64,000 nt of DNA, taken from NCBI GenBank assembly GCA_019240405.1, contig JAFAYL010000024.1:37259-101258 (forward strand). The letters run 5' to 3'. A model generated the notes under the pieces. That model was not told the origin of the DNA, searched no databases, and saw nothing but the letters and a program-made list of their open reading frames with translations. Origin of the DNA: Acidobacteriaceae bacterium. Its GTDB lineage: Bacteria; Acidobacteriota; Terriglobia; Bryobacterales; Bryobacteraceae. A program made the position numbers and the translations under genes. The number at the start of each line of letters is the position of its first letter. The stretch's first letter is position 1. This document shows, one piece after another, positions 34,908 to 44,817 of the stretch.

Positions 34908-36050
34908 CTAGGCGGATTGCACTCGAACATCCATGACGGTGATGTCATCGGCTTGTTCATGTGGTGAACCGGCACTGGCTGCCAGCACGGCTGCTAAATC
35001 AGACTTGTATCGCCGAGCGAATCTCTGAATGCTGTCGATCAGCCACCCGTCGTCCATCTTATCGAGCTTCGCCTCGGAGAGCCCGTCAGAGAACAGAATC
35101 AGCCGGTCTCCTGGGGACAGCGAAATAGTTGCCTCGCCAAATACGCAGCCGTTAAATGCGCCCAAAACCATTGACGTGGACTCGAGCAACTCACATTCAC
35201 CATTCGCCCGCAACAAGACCGGCGCGGGGTGGCCGCAATTCACGTATCGAACAGTCCGAGTACGCGCTTCATAAACACCCAAGAACAACGTTGCGTAGTG
35301 CTCAGGTCTCGTGAACTGAAAAAATAACTGGTTCACGCGATCGAGTAGTTTCGCGGGCGAACGAGCGAGGTCTTGCTGGCTTCGAATCGTCGCTTGTAGA
35401 TTCGCCATCAGCAGCGCAGCTCCGATTCCTTTGCCCGAAACGTCTCCCAACAAGAACGCAACGGCCTGGCCATCGATCTCAAAAAAGTCGTACAGATCTC
35501 CGCTGATCTCGCCCGCAGGCATAGATACGCATTCGCATTCGAGCCCGCACGCGCTTAGATAAGGTTGAGGCAGCAACTTGCGTTGAACATTTCGCGCAAT
35601 TGCAAGCTCTGCTTCTCTCGCGTCGGATTTTCGATCGCTGCGGTTAGCTTTCAAGTGCTTCTCGAGCACTGCCAGCATGTGATGACTATCCCAAGGCTTT
35701 GGAACGAAGTCGCACGCGCCGCGCTGCATAGCTTCGACGGCCAGTTCGATCGTGCTCCATCCCGTCATTGCGATGATCGGCACTTCTCGCTGTTGCGTGT
35801 GCAGGAGTTCAAGCAGCTCTAGGCCCTCGCGGCCAGACGTGGTGTCGCTCGCGAAATTCATGTCCATCAGGATCAAATCATGATCGGAGCGCGCAGCAGC
35901 GGCAAGCGCCTCAATCGGCGAGGCCGCCATTTGAATTGAATATCCAGCTCGCTTCAACAGTAGCCGCAAGGCTTCGCGAATATCGGCCTGATCGTCAACC
36001 ACAAGGACCTTATATATGTCGGTTTTCGGTTCAACAGCTTCAAGAGTCAT
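34908..36050 (-). CDS. response regulator with PP2C-type (RsbU/SpoIIE) phosphatase output
   Basis: The 380-residue protein joins a CheY-like receiver (residues about 13-130, phospho-acceptor Asp in DLILMDMNFA, Lys in FVPKPWDS) to a SpoIIE/RsbU PP2C phosphatase domain (about 180-378). The phosphatase motifs are GDLYDFFEIDG, LLGDVSGKGIGAALLM, YATLFLGVYE, YVNCGHPAPVLL and LILFSDGLSEA. Such proteins dephosphorylate anti-anti-sigma factors in partner-switching control, with activity set by the receiver. No partner kinase/STAS gene is adjacent. The gene is monocistronic in this window, with a 157-bp upstream gap. Confidence 0.9.
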   Translation of the reverse strand: MTLEAVEPKTDIYKVLVVDDQADIREALRLLLKRAGYSIQMAASPIEALAAAARSDHDLILMDMNFASDTTSGREGLELLELLHTQQREVPIIAMTGWSTIELAVEAMQRGACDFVPKPWDSHHMLAVLEKHLKANRSDRKSDAREAELAIARNVQRKLLPQPYLSACGLECECVSMPAGEISGDLYDFFEIDGQAVAFLLGDVSGKGIGAALLMANLQATIRSQQDLARSPAKLLDRVNQLFFQFTRPEHYATLFLGVYEARTRTVRYVNCGHPAPVLLRANGECELLESTSMVLGAFNGCVFGEATISLSPGDRLILFSDGLSEAKLDKMDDGWLIDSIQRFARRYKSDLAAVLAASAGSPHEQADDITVMDVRVQSA

Positions 36051-36207
36051 ACAAACGCCGCTTTCGGTATTGGACGGCTTTCGAAGATTTAGTATGCAAG
36101 CGCAGTGCCAGCTATTGCATTCTCTCTTCGAACAGCCATTTCAACTACTTAAGGTTCTTAGGAGCTCGATTGGGTGTTCGTTTACGGACGTCCGGCTCCG
36201 GTATCAA

Positions 36208-37698
36208 TCACCGCGCGGACGCGTTGACTGTTGTTCCACCCTTCAGAATTTCAATGTTCCCGTTGGCGTCAGTCAGCCTCATCTCACAATGGCCCGGGCC
36301 GATTGTCCCGTTCAAATCGTCGTTCGAGCCCGATGCGGAAACATTCAATGGAAAGTCCGTGCGAATTTTGCCAAACGTTGTCCTCGCAGCGACACGATAG
36401 CTCGCCTCTCCGTTTAGGCGAACGCGCAGCGTTGAAAACGAGGTCCTGATAATGATCGGCTGACAGCCGCCACGCGCCGCGCTGGTGGCGTCAACCGCGC
36501 CATTCTGATTTTCGACCTGAATTGGGCCTGCTACGTCATCCAAAATGACAGGACCGAAGCTGGTCGTAATCTGCGCGCCCCGCGTGTTTGCAGCTTTAAC
36601 CCCACCGTTGGAATTTTCGACCGTGAGCAGTCCGCCGATGTCATTCGCTTGTACCGTGCCAAAACTAGTTTTCAGGTTTGCCTCGCCGCGCACCCGTGCG
36701 ATCGAGATGCTGCCGTTGCTCGACTGCACGCGCGCCTCGCGTTGCAAATCGCTGACGGTCACCGATCCGAAGGACGTCTGAACCGCAGCGGGTCCGCGGA
36801 CCTTCTCGCCATTTACGCTCGAGTTGCTGGTCCGGATCGATAGTTGTCCGCCCATATTCGAGAAATGCACCTCGCCGAAAGTTGTGTTCAATTCGGCAGG
36901 CCCTTCCACGTTCATCGCTTCCACCCGGCCGTTTGCGTTGTTGACAGTCAATCCCCCGCGAAAATTATGGACCGCTACGTTCCCGAACGAGTTCTTGATG
37001 TCGCCGTTTCCACCCGAATCACTCACCTGAACCGCTCCGTTGCTGTTGATGATCGTCACACCTTTCGAAACTCTGGCCGCCATGACGCTCGCGAAACGGT
37101 CACGCGCGTTCAATGCGCCTGTTACGCCGGTCACGTCAACCGCTCCGTTGCTGGTTTCTATTGTCACGTCGCCCTGATTGTTTGCTACCTTCACGCTGGC
37201 GAACGAGTTTTCCAACCGCTGCGTCCCGCGCCCATCACGAAATTCCAAGCTTCCGTGAGACGTGATGATTTCAGAGTTCGCCTTTACACCCGTCACGGAA
37301 ACTGAACCAAAGGAATCCCGCAATTCGAGCGGAGCAGTCTCAGGTAGTGTCACTTCGTAGCGAACACAATAGGAGACGCCATGCCCGTGAGCTCCGTCAG
37401 GGTATATCGTGCGAATCGACAGCTCGGAGCTCGATGGTTCCACTCGAATTTCCAGCCGGTTCGCGAAATCTTTCGCCTGATTCGCGTCGGGCGCCGAGAC
37501 GTGAATATCGGAATGAATCACCACTTCCGGTTGAGCATGCGTACGAACGACAATATCGCCGAGCTTGTGCTCCAGGAAGATTCGCTGGCCGTCTCTCCAG
37601 GAAACAGTCTTGTCGAAAGTGCGATCATACTCGTCCCGAGCCAAGCCACTCCAAGCGAGCGCCAGTCCAACTAATAAAAAACTAATTTTTCTGATCAC
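36208..37698 (-). CDS. exported DUF4097-type protein with alternating stripe repeats
   Basis: The 496-residue exported protein (signal peptide residues 1-20) is a right-handed beta-solenoid-type protein of the DUF4097 (putative adhesin) class. From about residue 125 onward it consists of roughly 20-residue stripes that alternate between an S/T-F-G type (SFGSV, SFGNV, TFGEV) and an N-x-N-G type (SNGAV, NANGRV, SNGSI). The final section is of the same class, ending GNIEILKG. It is encoded last in a sigma/anti-sigma/target cassette and overlaps the anti-sigma gene by 17 bp. DUF4097 proteins are commonly found in such cassettes; their role is not established. Confidence 0.8.
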   Translation of the reverse strand: MIRKISFLLVGLALAWSGLARDEYDRTFDKTVSWRDGQRIFLEHKLGDIVVRTHAQPEVVIHSDIHVSAPDANQAKDFANRLEIRVEPSSSELSIRTIYPDGAHGHGVSYCVRYEVTLPETAPLELRDSFGSVSVTGVKANSEIITSHGSLEFRDGRGTQRLENSFASVKVANNQGDVTIETSNGAVDVTGVTGALNARDRFASVMAARVSKGVTIINSNGAVQVSDSGGNGDIKNSFGNVAVHNFRGGLTVNNANGRVEAMNVEGPAELNTTFGEVHFSNMGGQLSIRTSNSSVNGEKVRGPAAVQTSFGSVTVSDLQREARVQSSNGSISIARVRGEANLKTSFGTVQANDIGGLLTVENSNGGVKAANTRGAQITTSFGPVILDDVAGPIQVENQNGAVDATSAARGGCQPIIIRTSFSTLRVRLNGEASYRVAARTTFGKIRTDFPLNVSASGSNDDLNGTIGPGHCEMRLTDANGNIEILKGGTTVNASAR

Positions 37699-38356
37699 GG
37701 GTAAGTAACTCCTGGAGTGTCTGCTGTTTCTCGCGGTACAAATCAGCTAGCTCGCGCTGCAAATGAACATTGAATTGATTCTGAGCCAAATTCGTGCGCG
37801 TTTCCGTAATCGCCGAATCAAGCATCAAAAGCTTCTCCCGATAACTCACGGTCACGGGCGCTGCCGATTTCTGGAGCTTCGGTTCCGCAAGTTGGGAAAG
37901 CTTTTCAATGGACCGGCGATATGCCGCCTCGCTTCTTTCAACCTCCTGAAGCGCTTGGTCAGTCAAAAAATCACGATTCGAAGATAGCGGCGCGGCTAAG
38001 CTCGCGGCCGCATCGGTTTGAGAGGAACCGTTATTCTGTACGCTGGCCCACTGCCAAGGACGGCTGACCAGAACCGCTGCTATGACCACCGCTGCGGCCA
38101 CCGCCCAAGTTTTCCATTCTTTCCACCAAACGGGCTTCGGTGCCGGCCTGGGCTCAGTCTCGATCGCTCTCCGGATGTTGGACCACAATGCCGGTGTTTC
38201 CCAGTCCGCGTGCAATTCCTTCGCGATCGCCGATATATCCGTCCACACGCGATATTCGCGCCGGCACGCCGCGCAGGTCTTCAAATGCTCTCGCGCTTCG
38301 GGCATCAGCTCGGGTGTCGCGAGCGCGCGCTCCAGATCGCCGCATTCGAATTTCAT
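37682..38356 (-). CDS. zinc-finger anti-sigma factor
   Basis: This 224-residue membrane protein carries an N-terminal zinc-binding anti-sigma motif (HLKTCAACRR, His24, Cys28, Cys31) followed by a helical section, one transmembrane helix (WAVAAAVVIAAVLVS, about residues 85-100) and a charged periplasmic C-terminus. It lies between an ECF sigma factor and the DUF4097-type gene with overlaps on both sides (4 and 17 bp), so it most likely sequesters the sigma factor. The C-terminal helices (LSQLAEPKLQKSAAPV through REKQQTLQELLTRDQ) are a possible sensory or coiled-coil part. Confidence 0.85.
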   Translation of the reverse strand: MKFECGDLERALATPELMPEAREHLKTCAACRREYRVWTDISAIAKELHADWETPALWSNIRRAIETEPRPAPKPVWWKEWKTWAVAAAVVIAAVLVSRPWQWASVQNNGSSQTDAAASLAAPLSSNRDFLTDQALQEVERSEAAYRRSIEKLSQLAEPKLQKSAAPVTVSYREKLLMLDSAITETRTNLAQNQFNVHLQRELADLYREKQQTLQELLTRDQKN

Positions 38357-38913
38357 GCACTTGACTCCATCAACGTCCGTTTCAACTCGCGCTTCGCTTC
38401 AAACAGCCAGCTCCTCGAGGTACCTTCCGGCACCTCCAGAATTCCCGCAATCTCTGAGTGCTTCAGACCCTCGACTTCAAACATCAGAAACACGAGTCGC
38501 TGCCGCTCATTCAGCAAACTCAGCGCTCGCTCGAGCGCAATCTTGAGCGAAAGCTTGTTCTCACGCCCGAACTCCGAGCGCGCCGGCTTCTCTGCCAGCC
38601 GCTGCCGTTTCCGCATAACGTCGTAACAGCAATTGATCAGGATCCTGTAAATCCACGTCGCGAGCGACGACTGGCCTTCGAAACCTCGCACTGCCCGATA
38701 CACCTTAAGGAACGCTTCCTGCACCGTGTCTTCCGCATCGGCGCGGCTCCCTAGCAAGTGGAAGGCCAGACTCTTCATTCGGCTCGAATGCAGCTCGTAA
38801 AGCCGCTCGAACGCGCGCAAATTTCCCCGCTTGCATCCCTCTACAAGCTCGGCGTCGGTCGGATTGTCTGGCAAACTATGTACAAATTGGAGCGGCAATC
38901 CGATCTCCCACAC
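38353..38913 (-). CDS. ECF RNA polymerase sigma factor
   Basis: A 186-residue ECF-type sigma-70: region 2 (ELVEGCKRGNLRAFERLY, then DAEDTVQEAFLKVYRA) and region 4 (ALSLLNERQRLVFLMFEVEG, then HSEIAGILEVPEGTSRSWLF) are clear. The start is a GTG 10 bp after a GAGGGA ribosome-binding site. The 4-bp ATGA overlap with the anti-sigma gene links their translation. The group probably autoregulates through a promoter in the 180-bp upstream gap, which I could not identify. Confidence 0.93.
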   Translation of the reverse strand: MWEIGLPLQFVHSLPDNPTDAELVEGCKRGNLRAFERLYELHSSRMKSLAFHLLGSRADAEDTVQEAFLKVYRAVRGFEGQSSLATWIYRILINCCYDVMRKRQRLAEKPARSEFGRENKLSLKIALERALSLLNERQRLVFLMFEVEGLKHSEIAGILEVPEGTSRSWLFEAKRELKRTLMESSA

Positions 38914-39095
38914 CGTTTCCCTCTTTTCGCGTGTTAGACGGCGGCTAAGTGGGAAACGTTGGGAAATCGAAAAAAGTTCCTCTTTTCGATATCCTTAGAG
39001 GCGAACCGCGAAAGAGAGCTACCAAGCTATCTAACCCGCTCGATGAGAATCGACTATGTTGCGCGCGCGTTAGACGCTTTGGAAGAAGCTCCTCA

Positions 39096-41258
39096 TCAAT
39101 CCGGCAGCGCGAAGGCCACATAACTTCCGCCCGAAGGATCTTTCGACTTACCGCCGCCGCAAGCAATCGCGATGTACTCCTTGCCGTTTACTTCATACAG
39201 CGCGGGCGTAGCGTTTCCCGCTGCCGGTAGCGGCGCTTCCCAAAGCAGCTCGCCTGTCGTTTTATTGAATGCGTGGATCTTCTTGTCATAAACCGTCGCC
39301 GCGATGAACAATAATCCGTTCTGCGTCACGATCGACCCGCCATAGTTTTCGCTTCCCGTATTGCGCAGGCCTTTTTGCGCAAGCTCCGGATACTCCCCGA
39401 ATGGAATCTTCCATACGATCTCGCCGGTGTTCAAATTGATCGCGTTCAACGTTCCCCATGGCGGCTGAATCGCTGGATAGCCATCGGGATCAAGAAACTT
39501 GTTATATCCATCGATGCCGTATTTCAAATCAATCGGAGAGGGCGCGCCAGGTTTCGAAGCAACCGCCGCATTCTCTCCGTAAAGAACGTAACGCTGAATC
39601 GCGCGCATATCATCGTACGGGAGCTGCGGGAACCCCGGCATGCGATTGCTCCCTCCGCGGATCATGGCCTCCACCTCCATCTCGCTAAGCCGCTCGGCGA
39701 GATTTAATAAGGATGGAAACTCCGGCGGCGTTCCTTTCAAATCCGGACGATGGCAACCCGCGCAGTTCGCCATGTACAGTTCCTTCCCGGTACGCGCATT
39801 AGCGCTCAATTGCCGTTCGCCCAGCCGCAGCAGCCAGGCCATTTCGTTCGAATTCACGTAAAGCAATCCCGTCTCTGGATCGAACGCCGGCCCACCCCAC
39901 TCGCCGCCACCATCTAAACCCGGAAAGATGATTGTGCCTTCGCGGCTGAGCGGCACGAATTGCCCTGCGCTGCGCACTGTTTTGAAGCGCTGTAACACCG
40001 CATCGTGCCCTTGCGGCGTGCGTGTCGTCAGCATGTCTTCTGTGAGAAGCTGTCGCGCAAACGGCGGAGGCTTTGTCGGCAACGGCTGTGTATCCGCCGC
40101 GACTTCGCCATCAATGTCGCTCGGAGGGTACTTCCGATATTCAACTGGAAACAGCGGCTTCCCCGTGTCGCGATCGAACACGTATACATATCCGGATTTC
40201 GTAATTTGCGCCAGCGCATCCACGCGCCGCCCGTTGTGCTTGATCGTCACTAAAGCCGGAGGGGCGGGCAAATCGCGATCCCAAATATCGTGCCGCACGG
40301 TTTGGAAATGCCAAATGCGCTCGCCCGTTTCCGCGTTCAGGGCAAGCTCGCAATTTGCAAACAAATCATCCCCCAACCGGTTCGCGCCGTAGAAATCAAA
40401 AGATGCCGACCCCGTCGGCGCGTACACTACACCTCGTGCCTCATCAAGCCCCATGCCCATCCAGTTATTCACGCCGCCGATGTACTGCCAAGCGTCCTTG
40501 GGCCACGTATCATAGCCAAATTCGCCAGGATGCGGCATCGTGTGAAACGACCAGCGCAGCTTGCCTGTACGCAAATCGTAGGCGCGAATATCGCCGGGCG
40601 AAGCAGGCAGGCTTTCGCTGACGATACTGCCAACGATTAGCAGGTCTTTATACACAACCGGCGGACTGGTATCCGAAATCGACTGCAACGCAGGATCGCG
40701 CCCCAAATCACGGCGAAGATCTATGTGCCCGTCCTCTCCGAACTCGGGTATGGGCTGGCCTGTCTCTGCATCCAACGCATACAGATACTGGCGCGCCGCA
40801 AAGAAGATTCGCTTGTGTCCCTCCGGGCCGCCGTCCCAATACGTCACGCCGCGGTTCCGCATTTTCCCGACGACACGGTGGCCCTGATTCGGATCGAAGG
40901 CCCACTTCAACTTGCCAGTCGCGGCATCAAGCGCTATGACGCGCAGTTTCGGCGAGGTCCCAAACAGCACACCATCCACGACAATTGGATTGCACTCCAT
41001 TTCCGATTGCGTAAACGCATCGCCCGTGTCGTAGGTCCAAGCCACCTGGAGCTGCGAAACATTTTTGCGCGTGATCTGCTTGAGGGTCGAATAGTGAATG
41101 TTGTCCGTCCCGCCGCCGTAGACGCTCCATGTCCGGCGATCTTTGATTGGTTTGCTTCGGATCGGCTTTCCAGTATGACCTGATTTGGTTCGATCCGCCG
41201 AAGCTCCCAGCCCGAACACCAGAGCCGCTGCTACCATGACGGAAACGCGCCGTTTCAT
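39096..41258 (-). CDS. PQQ-dependent dehydrogenase with cytochrome c domain
   Basis: The 720-residue exported enzyme (signal peptide [21 protein letters not shown]) is a quinoprotein dehydrogenase with eight-bladed propeller repeats of the W-motif type ([52 protein letters not shown]). It has an inserted c-type cytochrome domain near residue 500 with CAGCH and a downstream Met candidate in RMPGFPQLP. It oxidises sugars or alcohols in the periplasm, using PQQ and passing electrons to the built-in haem. PQQ synthesis genes are absent here. The longest frame starts at 41285; ATG 41258 fits the signal peptide better. The gene is divergent from the PIG-L gene with a 43-bp gap. Confidence 0.87.
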   Translation of the reverse strand: MKRRVSVMVAAALVFGLGASADRTKSGHTGKPIRSKPIKDRRTWSVYGGGTDNIHYSTLKQITRKNVSQLQVAWTYDTGDAFTQSEMECNPIVVDGVLFGTSPKLRVIALDAATGKLKWAFDPNQGHRVVGKMRNRGVTYWDGGPEGHKRIFFAARQYLYALDAETGQPIPEFGEDGHIDLRRDLGRDPALQSISDTSPPVVYKDLLIVGSIVSESLPASPGDIRAYDLRTGKLRWSFHTMPHPGEFGYDTWPKDAWQYIGGVNNWMGMGLDEARGVVYAPTGSASFDFYGANRLGDDLFANCELALNAETGERIWHFQTVRHDIWDRDLPAPPALVTIKHNGRRVDALAQITKSGYVYVFDRDTGKPLFPVEYRKYPPSDIDGEVAADTQPLPTKPPPFARQLLTEDMLTTRTPQGHDAVLQRFKTVRSAGQFVPLSREGTIIFPGLDGGGEWGGPAFDPETGLLYVNSNEMAWLLRLGERQLSANARTGKELYMANCAGCHRPDLKGTPPEFPSLLNLAERLSEMEVEAMIRGGSNRMPGFPQLPYDDMRAIQRYVLYGENAAVASKPGAPSPIDLKYGIDGYNKFLDPDGYPAIQPPWGTLNAINLNTGEIVWKIPFGEYPELAQKGLRNTGSENYGGSIVTQNGLLFIAATVYDKKIHAFNKTTGELLWEAPLPAAGNATPALYEVNGKEYIAIACGGGKSKDPSGGSYVAFALPD

Positions 41259-41301
41259 TTGCTTTGTGTCGCGGATCATATTCACTCATTTCGATTCAAC
41301 C

Positions 41302-42660
41302 ATGACCCTCTCGCTTCGCTTGGCCTTCATTGCTGCATGTTGTACTTTGTCTGCGTTTCCGCAAGATCGATCAAATCCTCAACCTGACGATCGATATAAA
41401 GCCGATCTGCTCGTCGTAGTCGCTCATCCCGACGACGAGACGGCACTCGGCGCTTACCTGGCTCGGGCTATTTTCGACGAGAAAAAAAGAGTAGCGGTCG
41501 TGTATGGAACCCGCGGCGATGGCGGTCCCAACGCTCAGGGACAGGAAGAAGGTGCATCGCTTGGCGCAGTCCGCGAGATTGAGGTGCGTCGCGCCCTGGC
41601 CCACTTCGGTGTCATGAATGTCTGGTTCCTCAACGGCCCGGATACGCCGCATCAGGATGTTTTGCGATCTCTCGAAACTTGGAATCATGGCGACTCGTTG
41701 GGCCGAATGGTCCGGTTAATTCGCCTCACGCGCCCACCCGTGATCGCAACCTGGCTCCCCGATTACGTTGCCGGAGAAAACCACAGCGATCATCAAGCCT
41801 CGAGCGTGATCGCGAACGAAGCTTTCGATCTTGCGGGCGACGCATCTGCCTTCGGAGAGCAGCTCGCGCCGCCGCGTAATCGTGAAGGCATCAACAATTT
41901 GACGGAAGGATTGCATCCATGGCAGCCGCAGAAAATCTATTTTTTCAGCGATACCGCGCATGCTGACTTCCTCGAAGGGAAAGGTCCTGTGTACTCAGCC
42001 AAGGACACGTCGCCCTCGCAGCATAAATCGTATGGGCGGCTAGCAGCGGAAGAATGCGCGTTCCATTTGACCCAACCGGATAGCGGCCAGGAAGCGAAAG
42101 CGGCGCTATTAAAGAATGATTTGCATGAATTCGAAGAACCGGTCCGCTTCATATTCGGCAAATCTCTCGTGAAATCGAGCGTAACCGGCGATCTTTTTGA
42201 AGGCGTCGTGCCTGAGGGAGTCTCGTATCAGCGCCCGCCCGGGTTCATCCCGGAGAAAGCGCCGCAACCGGCTCTCGCGCTCGGTGGCCCTTGGAGTTTT
42301 TATCAGAAGTTTTGGCAAGCGCACGGTCTCGATCACCTTGCGGACCTCGTTCCTCCCGAAATTGAGATCGCCTATTCAACCGTGTTAACGATTCCTGTTG
42401 TAATCGAGAACCCGGCAGCGAACGACCTGCCGGTCAGGGTATCTGTTGGCGTGCCGAATAAAGAATGGACACTCTTCAACGGCGCCGGCGCATTCTCGGT
42501 CCGTGCCCGCAGCGACTACTCGTTTCACGTACTCGCAAAAACGCCGGAAAAGAAAGTGAGCGGGTGGCAGATGGTGACGATCAAGGCCGAATCGGGCGGT
42601 AAGTCAATCGGCTCGATTCCAGTCCGTATTCGGCTCGATGACGCGGCTATGCCCCAGTAG
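41302..42660 (+). CDS. exported PIG-L/LmbE-family deacetylase with C-terminal beta domain
   Basis: The 452-residue protein has a signal peptide (SLRLAFIAACCTLSAFP), then a PIG-L deacetylase domain with AHPDDETALGAYL (metal His-Asp-Asp) and ENHSDHQASS. About 110 C-terminal residues form a beta-rich domain (PVVIENPAANDLPVRVSVGV) of the NEW3/immunoglobulin kind. Such exported enzymes are thought to remove N-acetyl groups from amino sugars. The chosen start is ATG 41302, which fits the signal peptide; the frame opens earlier. A TPR gene follows after 12 bp, so they may be co-expressed. Confidence 0.8.
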   Translation: MTLSLRLAFIAACCTLSAFPQDRSNPQPDDRYKADLLVVVAHPDDETALGAYLARAIFDEKKRVAVVYGTRGDGGPNAQGQEEGASLGAVREIEVRRALAHFGVMNVWFLNGPDTPHQDVLRSLETWNHGDSLGRMVRLIRLTRPPVIATWLPDYVAGENHSDHQASSVIANEAFDLAGDASAFGEQLAPPRNREGINNLTEGLHPWQPQKIYFFSDTAHADFLEGKGPVYSAKDTSPSQHKSYGRLAAEECAFHLTQPDSGQEAKAALLKNDLHEFEEPVRFIFGKSLVKSSVTGDLFEGVVPEGVSYQRPPGFIPEKAPQPALALGGPWSFYQKFWQAHGLDHLADLVPPEIEIAYSTVLTIPVVIENPAANDLPVRVSVGVPNKEWTLFNGAGAFSVRARSDYSFHVLAKTPEKKVSGWQMVTIKAESGGKSIGSIPVRIRLDDAAMPQ

Positions 42661-42672
42661 CGAGCGCGTAGC

Positions 42673-44739
42673 ATGTTGTTCCTGCTCTGTGCCGCTTTTC
42701 TGCTCCTCGGCTCTGGCCAGAGCAATGCGATAGACAACGCGGTAGCTGCGCTCCAGCACGGAGACTTCGCTTCCGCTGAAGAAACGCTGCGAGCGGAATT
42801 GAAGGAACACCCGAATAACGTCGAGGCGCTCGATGTGCTAGGCGTCGTGCTCGACAATGAAAAGAAGTACCCGGAAGCGGACGAGATATATCGCCGGGCG
42901 CTCAACATCCCTCGACCATCGCCCGGGCTGCTGAACAACTACGGCAACCATCTCGTGGCTGAAGGCCGGTTGAAAGACGCAAAACCCGTGTTCTTGAAAG
43001 TTGTCGCTCTAAATCCGTCGCAGGTCAATGCGCACGTTCAACTCGCGCGCATTGCCGTTGAGGCGAAGTCGCCGGCCGAAGCCTTGGCCCATCTCGACCG
43101 CCTTCCCGCGGATGCACAACAAAATAACGAGGTCGCCATCCTCCGAATGGAGGCGCTCTATCTATTGCAACGGAACCGGCAAGCGGATGAGATCCTCGCG
43201 CGAATTTCTCCCGAGACGGAGACAGACGCGCACCTCTGCGGAGCCGCCGGCTTGGCGCTCACTTTCGCAAAGCAGTACGACAAAGCCGCTGTTCTGTTAG
43301 CGCGCGCAGTCGAGCAGCAGCCGCGGAATGTTGACCTGCTGTATGGGCTGGCTTCGGTCGATGTAGAACTGAAGCACGACGAAGCTGCAATCGAGCTGCT
43401 CGCGCGCGCCGCTCAGCTCGCTCCCGAACGGGCCGACGTCGAGCTGCTGCTCGCGCGCACCACCGCTGACCTCGGCTATTTTGGCGATTCGATAGGAGCC
43501 TGGAATCGCTATATAAAACTCGTCCCGCAAGACGACTCGGCCAAGCGGGAGCGCGGGTTCGCCGAGACAGCACTGGGAGTAAACGCGCCAAGCGGAATGG
43601 CCGACCTACAGTGGTTTCTCAAAAAACATCCGAACGATCCGCTTGGCCACTACGAAATGGGCGTGGCGGAAAATGCTACGAATCCCGGTGATGCTCTCGC
43701 CCATTTCGATCGCGCAATAGCTTTGAAGCCCGATTTTGTGGCCGCACGCCTCGCGCGCGCCATTCTGAATTATCGCCAGGCGAAACCTGCAGCGGCTCTT
43801 TCCGATCTCGAATTCGCCGCGGAACGCGAACCGCAAAACGCGAGCGTCCTCGACCGTCTGGGCCAGACTTACCTCGCTTTGAATCGCGCAATGGAGGCTG
43901 TTCGCATCCTGCGAAAAGCGTCCGAGCTCACTCCTCGCGACGCCACCATTCTGATGCACCTTGGTCGCGCACTGCTGAGGGCCGGTCAAAAGGAAGAAGC
44001 GAGCGCCGTGATGGCGCGATTCCGCGAACTTGGGCCGAGCAGATCCGTGGCGCATCCCGCTGGGTTGGTCGAATTTCTTGGGCTTTCACCCGAGGAACAG
44101 TATGCACGGTATCGAACGGGCGTAGAACGAACCGTCCGCAGTCACCCCGAAAATGCAGAAGCTCAGGCCGAATATCTGAAGATCTGCCTTGCTGAGAAGA
44201 ATTTTGAACAGGCCGCAGCAGTGACTCGCCAGCTCATCGCGTTGAAACCAAGCAACGTCGTATTAGCCAATGCAGCGGAGACGCTACTCAATGCCGAACA
44301 ATACGCGCTAGCCAAGCAATTTCTGGAGGACGCCAGTAGTTTTGCGGAAATGTCGGGAGACCTCCGCCTCGATCTTGCGATTGCGACATCTCATTCCGTC
44401 AATGCTCAGGTTGCGCTCGAACAGATGGACCGCATACCTGAGGCAGAGCGAACGGGCGATTACTATCTGGCCCGGGCCCAGATGCTCCATGCGTCCGGCA
44501 AACCCGCCGAAGCTTTGGCGGCCGTGAACCAGGCTCTAAGGAGATCCCCCACCCGTCCTGATCTGTATCGGGGTGTCGCTTCGCTTCTGATCAAGAATCA
44601 TCGCCTTCCCGAAGCCGTAGAGTTACTTGACCGAGGGGCGCGCATTCTGCCCGACAACCCCGAAATCCAGTTCCTTCGGGCCACCGCTCTTGATCTCGCC
44701 GGAAAAACAGAAGACGCTCAGCGTCTGGACTCACATTGA
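42673..44739 (+). CDS. secreted TPR-repeat protein
   Basis: The 688-residue protein has a short signal peptide (MLFLLCAAFLLLGSGQSNA) followed almost entirely by TPRs, about 17 of them by eye (AVAALQHGDFASAEETLRAE, LARAVEQQPRNVDLLYGLAS, ALAAVNQALRRSPTRPDLYR and so on). Unlike the array at 10257, these repeats are well diverged. Probably a periplasmic scaffold. It begins 12 bp after the PIG-L gene and ends 78 bp before the first TonB-dependent receptor, suggesting a role in the same uptake process. Confidence 0.75.
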   Translation: MLFLLCAAFLLLGSGQSNAIDNAVAALQHGDFASAEETLRAELKEHPNNVEALDVLGVVLDNEKKYPEADEIYRRALNIPRPSPGLLNNYGNHLVAEGRLKDAKPVFLKVVALNPSQVNAHVQLARIAVEAKSPAEALAHLDRLPADAQQNNEVAILRMEALYLLQRNRQADEILARISPETETDAHLCGAAGLALTFAKQYDKAAVLLARAVEQQPRNVDLLYGLASVDVELKHDEAAIELLARAAQLAPERADVELLLARTTADLGYFGDSIGAWNRYIKLVPQDDSAKRERGFAETALGVNAPSGMADLQWFLKKHPNDPLGHYEMGVAENATNPGDALAHFDRAIALKPDFVAARLARAILNYRQAKPAAALSDLEFAAEREPQNASVLDRLGQTYLALNRAMEAVRILRKASELTPRDATILMHLGRALLRAGQKEEASAVMARFRELGPSRSVAHPAGLVEFLGLSPEEQYARYRTGVERTVRSHPENAEAQAEYLKICLAEKNFEQAAAVTRQLIALKPSNVVLANAAETLLNAEQYALAKQFLEDASSFAEMSGDLRLDLAIATSHSVNAQVALEQMDRIPEAERTGDYYLARAQMLHASGKPAEALAAVNQALRRSPTRPDLYRGVASLLIKNHRLPEAVELLDRGARILPDNPEIQFLRATALDLAGKTEDAQRLDSH

Positions 44740-44817
44740 ACACTTCGATGTGATCGTGTTAATCGTGAGATATACGCGCAGTTAAATGACAATTGCGCTA
44801 CGATTCAGGGGGACCAC

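Noticed and set aside
37682..38356. Anti-sigma gene as possible adhesin/structural protein
   Set aside because: The His/Cys zinc motif, membrane helix and position beside the sigma gene fit an anti-sigma factor better.
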